DNA of 6,411 nt from Chitinophagaceae bacterium (GTDB lineage Bacteria > Bacteroidota > Bacteroidia > Chitinophagales > Chitinophagaceae): positions 5,040 through 11,450 of the forward strand of contig PMUF01000609.1 in NCBI GenBank assembly GCA_003167015.1, written 5' to 3'. Shown here piece after piece: positions 1-4,726 of this stretch. Numbering within the stretch: the stretch's first letter is position 1; each line of letters opens with the position of its first letter. The position numbers and the translations under genes were made by a program. The notes under the pieces were generated by a model. That model had not been told where the DNA came from. It saw nothing but the letters and a program-made list of their open reading frames with translations, and made no database searches.

Positions 1-900
1 GCAGCCAATTTCCGGCATAGCATTATAGAGAGGAACGGCGGTACTACCGATCTTTCCTGGCCGGGAAAAGATCCCAACCTGGTGATGAATTTTACGGACA
101 TTGCAGTCGGTTACAATTTTATTGAGACGATGGGCGTGCAGATGGAAGCGGGGAGGACCTATTCCCGGGCATACGGCAATGAAAAATCAAAGATCATTTT
201 TAATGAACTGGCGATTGAAAAAATGGGGTTGAAGGATCCTATCGGCAAGATCGTGCATTTATGGGGTGAGGACAGGGAGATTGTCGGCGTGGTGAAGAAT
301 TTCAATTTTCAATCGCTGTATGAGGATGTAAAACCCTGCTTCTTCGACCTGACAGTCAATCAACGGGCCTCGAAGATCATTGTCCGGATCAAGGCAGGGC
401 AGGAGGCGCAGACCATCGACCGGCTCGCGAAGCTGTATACAAAGGATAACCAGGGCCTGGCGTTTGACTACCGGTTCCTGGATGACGAGTACCAGGCGCT
501 CTATTCTTCGGAAAGAAGGGTGGCGGTGTTATCCCGGTATTTTGCGGGGCTGGCGATCATCATCTCCAGCCTGGGGTTGTTTGGGCTGGCGGCTTTTACG
601 GCTCAGAGAAGGCAAAAGGAGATCGGGATCCGCAAAGTGGTGGGGGCCACCGTCAGTCATATTGTGGTGCTGCTGTCCGCGGATTTTCTGCGGCTGGTGT
701 TGATAGCTGTGCTGATTGCCTTTCCGATTGCCTGGTGGGCGATGCATCAGTGGGTGCAGGGTTTTGCCTATCGGATACATATAGGCCCGGCTGTATTTCT
801 GGCAGCAGGCGGCGCTATCATGCTGGTGACGGCTTTGACCATCAGTTATCAGGCCATCAGGGCAGCGATGGCGAACCCGGTGAAGAGTTTAAGAGCATAA
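1..900 (+). CDS. ABC transporter permease, MacB/FtsX type (5' end outside window)
   Basis: The frame is open from base 1 to the TAA at 898-900, giving the last 299 residues of a longer protein; the start lies upstream. Residues 1 to about 170 look like the end of the MacB-type periplasmic domain (for example IVGVVKNFNFQSLYEDVKP). Then comes an FtsX domain with three hydrophobic segments at about fragment residues 180-200, 224-246 and 261-283. Between the first two lies the family signature RRQKEIGIRKVVGAT, a cytoplasmic loop typical of FtsX-type permeases, and the chain ends in NPVKSLRA, the usual C-terminus of Bacteroidota members. Known family members work with an ATPase subunit in the inner membrane, exporting substrates or transmitting mechanical force rather than importing solutes. 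The substrate cannot be deduced. The full Bacteroidota protein is normally about 800 residues with a second, N-terminal FtsX half, so roughly the last third is seen here. Confidence 0.93.
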   Translation, partial: AANFRHSIIERNGGTTDLSWPGKDPNLVMNFTDIAVGYNFIETMGVQMEAGRTYSRAYGNEKSKIIFNELAIEKMGLKDPIGKIVHLWGEDREIVGVVKNFNFQSLYEDVKPCFFDLTVNQRASKIIVRIKAGQEAQTIDRLAKLYTKDNQGLAFDYRFLDDEYQALYSSERRVAVLSRYFAGLAIIISSLGLFGLAAFTAQRRQKEIGIRKVVGATVSHIVVLLSADFLRLVLIAVLIAFPIAWWAMHQWVQGFAYRIHIGPAVFLAAGGAIMLVTALTISYQAIRAAMANPVKSLRA

Positions 901-1020
901 CCGAGCGCAGCGAAGGTTACGAACGTATCCGAGGGAACCGAAGGATACGAGCGAGGGAAGGCGAGGGACGAAGGCTTGCCGAAGCTCTAAGCGAGGGACG
1001 ACGCTTCGACGAAGTTCTGA
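901..1020. repeat. Imperfect GAGGGA-containing repeat block
   Basis: Immediately after the permease stop codon, the word (G/C)CGAGGGA recurs at about 929, 951, 961 and 991. Two adjacent 30-base units, 961-990 and 991-1020, match at 23 of 30 positions by hand alignment; both begin GCGAGGGACGA and contain CGAAG followed by TCT. Upstream, CGTATCC (924-930) and GGATACG (943-949) form a perfect 7-bp inverted repeat around a 12-base loop that begins GAGGGA. Short arms CTTCG-A-CGAAG occur at about 1004-1014. No T-tract follows, so it is not a canonical intrinsic terminator, though hairpins here could end or stabilise the permease transcript. It most resembles intergenic repetitive DNA. Whether it is dispersed in the genome cannot be told from one window. 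Confidence 0.6.
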
Positions 1021-1070
1021 TCCCGCGCGCTTCAGCAAGATGAAAATTTTCTGATTGAAAGTAAAAAGAT

Positions 1071-1078
1071 TATTTTTG
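1071..1078 (+). promoter_or_regulatory. Candidate Bacteroidota -7 promoter element
   Basis: TATTTTTG matches the Bacteroidota -7 consensus TAnnTTTG exactly and lies 36 bases ahead of the start codon at 1115, in an AT-rich leader. The -33 element is poor: CTG at 1051-1053 sits at a 17-base spacing with one mismatch to TTG, while the exact TTG at 1055-1057 is too close. It is the best candidate for transcription of the two-gene cassette, but AT-rich DNA yields such matches easily. Confidence 0.4.
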
Positions 1079-1114
1079 AAGTAGTTTTATTATGTCGAAT
1101 TAAATGGAAAATAT

Positions 1115-1261
1115 ATGACAGATACCGCTATACAATCCCAAATTGCCACCATAAAAAATGCCACTAAGAAAGCGCTCCTCTCAAAAGAAAGCGCCATTAA
1201 GTTTCTGAGTGATGCAGGAATTTTGAAATCGAAAAAGACAGACAAAAAGAGGGGAAAATAG
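1115..1261 (+). CDS. Small basic protein, 48 aa, putative partner/antitoxin of the downstream ART-like protein
   Basis: ATG at 1115 opens a 48-codon frame ending in TAG at 1259-1261. The protein starts MTDTAIQSQIATIKNATKK, continues with a core SKESAIKFLSDAGIL (residues 23-37), and ends in a Lys/Arg-rich tail with ten basic residues in the last eleven to fourteen positions or so. Residues 5-33 look helical. It has no signal peptide and no membrane segment. The core resembles small bacterial proteins of the form SKE-A-x-FL-x-x-AGI that I recall seeing as uncharacterised short genes; I cannot name a Pfam family. The stop is one base before the start of the next gene, so the two are almost certainly co-translated. 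The AT-rich leader with a TAnnTTTG element, and the matching low GC of the next gene, support it as real. A role as antitoxin is inferred from position only; it could equally be a cofactor of the downstream protein. Confidence 0.65.
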   Translation: MTDTAIQSQIATIKNATKKALLSKESAIKFLSDAGILKSKKTDKKRGK

Positions 1262-1262
1262 T

Positions 1263-1865
1263 TTGCACGATTATCAACCATTTACGGTTATTGGTTTTCA
1301 CAGTTGCGATAAAGAGGTTGGCCTAAAAGTTCTTAATGGAAAAGATGAACTGCTCCCTAGCCAAAATTCATGGGACTGGCTGGGCGAAGGGGTTTATTTT
1401 TGGGAACAGAATCCTCTAAGGGCAATGGAATACGCACAAGCAAGCGCGAAAAGGACACAATTTAACAGGGTGCCCATCAGAACGCCGTTTGTTTTAGGGG
1501 CGATCATTGACCTTGGAAATTGTCTTAATCTGGTAGAATCGGGATCTCTCGAAATCCTGGGACAGGCCTATATCGGGCTAAGCCAGGTAATAAAGGGCTC
1601 AGGCGGTAAGATGCCTGTCAACAAAAAGGATAATAGGGCATTGGATTGCGCGGTCATACAGTTTGTCCATCAATCTAATGAGGAGGAAGGTAAAGCGCAA
1701 TACGATACGACAAGATGCGCCTTCCCTGAAGGCCAGGAGGCATATGAAGGTGCCTCTATTACCTCAAAGCTCCATTTGCAAATATGTGTTAGGAATACCA
1801 ACATGATCAAAGGCTTTTTCCTGCCCAGGCCATCGATTAAATACAACCCTTATTTGCGCGCCTGA
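1263..1865 (+). CDS. Putative ADP-ribosyltransferase-fold protein, 200 aa (toxin or effector candidate)
   Basis: The frame is open only from 1227 and contains no ATG or GTG near its beginning. TTG at 1263 is the best start: it follows the upstream stop by one base and has a purine-rich AAGAGGGG stretch eight bases before it. Conserved-looking blocks are GFHSC (11-15), S33-x-N35 followed by WDWLGEGVYFWE (37-48), RCAFPEG (151-157) and LQICVRN followed by IKGFFLP (172-188). This order fits the H-Y-[E/D/Q] layout of PARP-like ADP-ribosyltransferases, with H13 and Y45 as NAD-contacting residues and Q173 in the third strand position. The protein is cytoplasmic in appearance: no signal peptide and no membrane helix. 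ART-fold proteins of this size in bacteria often modify nucleic acid, tRNA, mRNA or proteins in toxin-antitoxin and anti-phage systems. The target here is unknown, and the fold call rests on motif reading. GC is lower than in neighbours (38% over 1261-1320). Confidence 0.7.
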   Translation: MHDYQPFTVIGFHSCDKEVGLKVLNGKDELLPSQNSWDWLGEGVYFWEQNPLRAMEYAQASAKRTQFNRVPIRTPFVLGAIIDLGNCLNLVESGSLEILGQAYIGLSQVIKGSGGKMPVNKKDNRALDCAVIQFVHQSNEEEGKAQYDTTRCAFPEGQEAYEGASITSKLHLQICVRNTNMIKGFFLPRPSIKYNPYLRA

Positions 1866-1867
1866 TG

Positions 1868-1886
1868 GCCGGCGGGGCCCGCCGGC
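1868..1886. terminator. GC palindrome between convergent genes, possible bidirectional terminator
   Basis: GCCGGCGGG (1868-1876) and CCCGCCGGC (1878-1886) are perfect reverse complements separated by a single G, which would fold as an 8-bp all-GC stem with a 3-base loop. It starts three bases after the stop of the plus-strand ART-like gene and lies 29 bases beyond the stop of the minus-strand SRPBCC gene, just where a shared terminator would be expected. There is no T-tract on either side, so intrinsic termination is uncertain. Confidence 0.45.
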
Positions 1887-1914
1887 TGCGCCTATCGCGG
1901 TATGGCTGGCGCGC

Positions 1915-2439
1915 TCAAATGACGGGCAGCGTGACGCCCGCCTTGCGCTGCCGGCTCAGATACTCATCCAGGTTACCCAGACCCATTGTAAAGCCTTGCT
2001 GGAAGCCCATCGTAATGATCTTTTCGAGATTGGCCTCGCTGTCAAAGGTAAGGACGACCGTGACCGTCGTGCCATGTGGGGCGTGGCTAAATTGCTGCAG
2101 CCAGTTCATCGTCGGCATATCGGTGTTGGCGTGACCTTCTTCATCACAAAAGCAGGAGATGCTTACAATGCTGACCTGCGGCTTGATCGCCTGATAATCG
2201 ACGCGGCACCAATGCTGTTCTCCGTTAGGACCGGCCATGCAGTACAGCCATTGACCGCCCGTCCTGAAATCCATCGACTTGGTTTCCGCCTTCCAGGGTT
2301 TGGGCGCCCACCATTGGTCCAGGATATCTCTTTCTGTCCATGCCTTCCATACCAGGTCTACCGGTGCATCGAAATCTCTGACGATGGTGAGTTGTTTGTT
2401 GGGGATGTCTTTCGAAAAGACGGGGACCTTGTTTGTCAT
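1915..2439 (-). CDS. SRPBCC/AHSA1-family protein, 174 aa
   Basis: This is a START-like (SRPBCC) domain protein of the AHSA1 (Aha1 C-terminal-like) group. Typical features are the first strand and helix LTIVRDFDAPVDLVWKAWTE (17-36) running into the DQWWAPKPW turn (41-49), the FRTGGQWLYCM hairpin (58-68), the strand GTTVTVVLTF (123-132), and a long C-terminal helix with the GFQQGFTMGLGNLDEYL pattern (145-161) that closes the hydrophobic pocket. Length is normal for the family with a short N-terminal extension. Such proteins bind small hydrophobic ligands or act as chaperone-like factors; the ligand is not known. The start ATG (2439-2437) overlaps the TGA of the ArsR-type gene as ATGA, so the two are translationally coupled and under one promoter. 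ArsR-AHSA1 pairs are a common bacterial arrangement, which supports both calls. Confidence 0.9.
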   Translation of the reverse strand: MTNKVPVFSKDIPNKQLTIVRDFDAPVDLVWKAWTERDILDQWWAPKPWKAETKSMDFRTGGQWLYCMAGPNGEQHWCRVDYQAIKPQVSIVSISCFCDEEGHANTDMPTMNWLQQFSHAPHGTTVTVVLTFDSEANLEKIITMGFQQGFTMGLGNLDEYLSRQRKAGVTLPVI

Positions 2440-2756
2440 GACTTTTTGTTTTTAAGATTTTTAAGTACGTCGTCCAGCTGGGTGAAGCGGTTTTCCCATG
2501 CGGCGCGCAATTGTTCCATCCAGATGTCTACTTCTTTCATCTTCTGTGGATTGAAATGGTAATAGATCTCGCGGCCGGTCTGCTCCTGTTTAACCAGTTT
2601 GCATTCGGCCAGGATTTGAATGTGTTTCGATATGGCCTGGCGGCTGCTGTCGAAATGTTCGGCAATGGCGTTGGGCGTCATCGCCTGCAGCGCGAGTAAG
2701 GTCAGAATGGCCCTGCGGGTCGGATCGGCAATGGCCTGGAATACGTCTCGTCTCAT
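2436..2756 (-). CDS. ArsR/SmtB-type winged-helix transcriptional repressor, 106 aa
   Basis: The protein opens with DVFQAIADPTRRAILTLL (4-21), the signature of the non-metal, autorepressor-like branch of ArsR regulators. The helix-turn-helix spans about residues 27-49, with the recognition helix SSRQAISKHIQIL (37-49), followed by the wing KQEQTGREIYYHFNP (56-70) and a C-terminal dimerisation helix. The metal-binding ELCVCD motif of ArsR/CadC proteins is missing and there is one cysteine only (C52), so metal sensing is unlikely. It is the first gene of a two-gene operon with the SRPBCC gene. It faces the MFS gene across 172 bases that contain a good operator palindrome, so it probably represses its own operon and perhaps the transporter. 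The inducer is unknown; a pump substrate or a ligand of the SRPBCC protein are reasonable guesses. Confidence 0.92.
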   Translation of the reverse strand: MRRDVFQAIADPTRRAILTLLALQAMTPNAIAEHFDSSRQAISKHIQILAECKLVKQEQTGREIYYHFNPQKMKEVDIWMEQLRAAWENRFTQLDDVLKNLKNKKS

Positions 2757-2831
2757 GGTGGTCGTTTTAAGGGCGGGCGCGGCGGTCGTGGATAAGTGCG
2801 CGGCCGGAAGTCATCCGCAACCGTTCAATTG

Positions 2832-2863
2832 CAAATATAAATGCAACTGGTCAGTTGCGCAAA
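2832..2863 (-). promoter_or_regulatory. Promoter of the ArsR-SRPBCC operon
   Basis: Read on the minus strand, TTTG (2863-2860) is followed after 20 bases by TATATTTG (2839-2832). This matches the Bacteroidota promoter layout of a TTG-type -33 box, a 17-23 base spacer and TAnnTTTG. Transcription would start near 2825, about 70 bases ahead of the repressor ATG at 2756. The spacer is almost completely filled by the operator palindrome. Confidence 0.65.
2843..2858. promoter_or_regulatory. Probable ArsR operator, 7+2+7 palindrome
   Basis: GCAACTG-GT-CAGTTGC is a perfect 7-bp inverted repeat with a 2-base centre, the size expected for a winged-helix dimer. It lies between the -33 and -7 elements of the divergent repressor promoter, so a bound dimer would block RNA polymerase. 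Two further symmetric words overlap it: TTGCA (2829-2833) with TGCAA (2842-2846), and the 8-bp palindrome TTGCGCAA (2855-2862). TTGCA/TGCAA half-sites therefore occur several times, which may allow more than one dimer to bind. Assignment to this ArsR protein is an inference from position. Confidence 0.6.
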
Positions 2864-2897
2864 TTTTTTTGTCAATTTTTTTTGCGGGCTTTTGGCG

Positions 2898-2905
2898 TAA
2901 GTTTG
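2898..2905 (+). promoter_or_regulatory. Candidate -7 element for the MFS gene
   Basis: TAAGTTTG matches TAnnTTTG exactly and lies 24 bases before the ATG at 2929. TTG words upstream end at 2871 and 2884, giving spacings of 26 and 13 bases, both outside the usual range, so the -33 element is weak or absent. If used, this promoter lies 40 bases or more from the palindrome, and repression of the pump would need binding upstream or to extra half-sites. Confidence 0.4.
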
Positions 2906-2928
2906 TTTTTAGGCTAAACACTTATTTT

Positions 2929-4221
2929 ATGGGCACAACGAAGAAGGCAGCAATAGGCTTTATTTTTGTGACATTACTGATAGATGTCATGGGATTTGGA
3001 TTGATCATTCCGGTATTGCCGGAACTGATCTCGCAGTTGAAAGGTATACCTATTAATAAGGCCGCTACTTACGGAGCCTTTTTGTTGTCCGCTTTTGCCA
3101 TTACTCAATTTTTGTTTTCACCGGTGATCGGCAATCTGAGCGATCGATTTGGCCGCCGGCCGGTCCTGCTGTTGTCCTTGTTTGGTTTCGGCATCGATTA
3201 TATCATTCTGGCGTTGGCTCCGGCTTATGGCTGGCTATTTATCGGGCGGGTCATCGCCGGTGTGACGGGTGCCAGCTTTACGACGGCCACTGCCTACATT
3301 GCAGATGTCAGCCCGGATCCGACGACAAGGGCCAAAAATTTCGGCATGATCGGCGCGGCCTTCGGGTTGGGCTTTGTGCTGGGACCGGCGCTGGGCGGAT
3401 TGCTGGGGGAGGGGTGGGGTGTCCGGGCCCCTTTTTATGCGGCGGCCGCCCTTTGTCTGATGAACTGTTTATACGGATATTTTTTGTTGCCGGAGTCGCT
3501 GAGCAAAGAGAACCGGCGGCCTTTCGACTGGCGGCGTGCCAACCCATTTGGCTCGCTGAAATTTTTGACGCAGCATCCCGAGATCGGCGGTTTGGCCATC
3601 AGCTTTTTTCTCATCTACCTGGGTGCTCAGGCGGTGCAGAGCAACTGGGCTTATTTTACCATTTACCGGTTCGGCTGGGACGCCAGGATGGTGGGCATTT
3701 CCCTGACGGTAGTCGGTGTGCTGGTGGGTGGCGTGCAGGCAGGGCTGACCAGGGTGGTCAATCCGAGGATCGGAAATGAAAAGAGTATTTATCTGGGCCT
3801 GTCGCTGTATACGCTGGGGCTGGTACTGTTTGCCTTTGCCACGCAGGGATGGATGATGTTCCTTTTCCTCATACCTTACTGCCTGGGGGGTATCTGCGGG
3901 CCCTCGCTGCAATCCGTTGTATCCGGTCAGGTGCCCAGCAATCAGCAGGGCGAGTTGCAGGGGGCGCTGACGAGCCTGATGAGCCTGACGACGGTCATGG
4001 GACCATTGATCATGAACGGGACTTTTGCCTATTTCACCTCGGATAAGGCGCCGGTTCATTTTCCGGGTATGCATTTTCTGCTGGGCGCGTTTTGCATATT
4101 GCTGAGCTTATTTATCGCCGCCAAGGTGTTGGGCCGGGCAAAGAAAGCGGGTCCGGGAGCAGCTGCCGGGACGGGGGCAAACCCGGTGGTGCCCGAAGCA
4201 CCCGGCGAGGTGGTGCAATGA
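2929..4221 (+). CDS. Tet(A)-like MFS efflux transporter, 430 aa
   Basis: This inner-membrane proton-driven exporter belongs to the drug:H+ antiporter-1 group. Evidence includes 12 predicted hydrophobic segments, TM1 with D19 in LLIDVMGFGLIIPVLPE (16-32), motif A GNLSDRFGRRP (68-78), GRVIAGVTGA (106-115) with the TM4 arginine R107, AYIADVSP (122-129), and the TM5 motif GAAFGLGFVLGPALGGLLG (142-160). These blocks follow class A-type tetracycline pumps closely, but the family also includes general multidrug pumps, so tetracycline as substrate is not proven. The start is ATG 2929 (MGTTKK); the frame is open further upstream, but that part runs through the promoter region and the opposite-strand repressor and has no transporter-like sequence. 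The tail from about residue 402 is rich in Gly, Ala and Pro and looks disordered. It is divergent from the ArsR-type gene, which suggests regulated expression. Confidence 0.92.
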   Translation: MGTTKKAAIGFIFVTLLIDVMGFGLIIPVLPELISQLKGIPINKAATYGAFLLSAFAITQFLFSPVIGNLSDRFGRRPVLLLSLFGFGIDYIILALAPAYGWLFIGRVIAGVTGASFTTATAYIADVSPDPTTRAKNFGMIGAAFGLGFVLGPALGGLLGEGWGVRAPFYAAAALCLMNCLYGYFLLPESLSKENRRPFDWRRANPFGSLKFLTQHPEIGGLAISFFLIYLGAQAVQSNWAYFTIYRFGWDARMVGISLTVVGVLVGGVQAGLTRVVNPRIGNEKSIYLGLSLYTLGLVLFAFATQGWMMFLFLIPYCLGGICGPSLQSVVSGQVPSNQQGELQGALTSLMSLTTVMGPLIMNGTFAYFTSDKAPVHFPGMHFLLGAFCILLSLFIAAKVLGRAKKAGPGAAAGTGANPVVPEAPGEVVQ

Positions 4222-4252
4222 CGGCCTGGCGCGGCCGGAATCGTCGAACCGC

Positions 4253-4267
4253 CCGCCGAAGTGGCGG
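4253..4267 (+). terminator. Weak hairpin after the MFS gene
   Basis: CCGCC (4253-4257) and GGCGG (4263-4267) form a 5-bp all-GC stem around the loop GAAGT, 31 bases past the MFS stop, followed by AT-rich AATAATCTTATCTT rather than a true T-tract. It could slow or end transcription before the next gene, but it is short. Confidence 0.3.
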
Positions 4268-4300
4268 AATAATCTTATCTTATCCGGCAAAATCAATCCC

Positions 4301-4726
4301 ATGCTTCCCGAAGGCCCTCTTTTTCACAAACCGAGCAGTATCATTGCCGCGATGAATATTCTTTATGCGACATTGTTTTTGGAAATCATCAACTGGGCCA
4401 TCGGCCGATGGGGGACGTATCCGCCCCCGTCCTCTCCGATAGAGGAAGCTGTTGTGGCGCTCGTCATGCTGGGCATCATTTTCAGCCTCATTAAATTGAT
4501 TGGTTTGGGAAAGAAATGGGCCAGGGTGGTACTTTTGGTGTTGCTTGTATTGGACATCCTGATTTTTCCGGCTGCGCTGGGCCCTATCTTCAAATTCAAT
4601 CTGCTGGTGGGGGTACTAACTATTTTTCAGGCCCTGCTGCAGGTAGTGGCCCTGGTCTTCCTCTTCTCTAAGGCCAGTACGCAGTGGTTCAATCATGTTC
4701 ATTCCTTCACTGAGAACGAGGCATAA
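4301..4726 (+). CDS. Small four-helix membrane protein, 141 aa
   Basis: I do not recognise a named family. Hydrophobic segments lie at about residues 14-34, 48-68, 74-94 and 99-123, with a positively charged GLGKKWAR loop (68-75) between the second and third, and a short polar tail after STQWF (126-130). The pattern of a first helix preceded by KPSSI, and a tail of the form A-x-x-WF, resembles small uncharacterised integral membrane proteins seen in Bacteroidota. ATG 4301 is chosen because the KPSSIIAAMNILYATL stretch forms one continuous first helix; ATG 4352 would cut it. Neither start has a Shine-Dalgarno sequence. It lies 79 bases after the MFS gene on the same strand and may be read from it in part. 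Its last 20 bases overlap the 3' end of the convergent antiporter gene. Confidence 0.75.
   Translation: MLPEGPLFHKPSSIIAAMNILYATLFLEIINWAIGRWGTYPPPSSPIEEAVVALVMLGIIFSLIKLIGLGKKWARVVLLVLLVLDILIFPAALGPIFKFNLLVGVLTIFQALLQVVALVFLFSKASTQWFNHVHSFTENEA

Noticed and set aside
901..1020. CRISPR array
   Set aside because: The units are degenerate and contiguous, with no unique spacers of constant length, and no cas gene is present.
735..1043. Open frame across the permease end and the repeat block
   Set aside because: It is in a shifted frame of the permease, and its second half is the low-complexity translation of the GAGGGA repeats.
1251..1262. Slippery-type heptamer G-GGA-AAA directly before the TAG of the 48-aa gene, suggesting a programmed -1 frameshift fusion to the ART-like protein
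   Set aside because: The ART-like gene is in the +1 frame relative to the small gene. A -1 slip leads to a different frame that stops shortly after, so no fusion results.
2620..2928. Possible N-terminal extension of the MFS protein from an upstream ATG
   Set aside because: The extension runs antisense through the ArsR gene and across the operator region, and has no similarity to a transporter. The protein-like sequence begins at MGTTKK (2929).
4218..4358. 46-codon frame starting with ATGA overlap at the MFS stop
   Set aside because: The product is Arg-rich at first with no recognisable motif, and it runs out of frame into the start of the better supported membrane protein at 4301.
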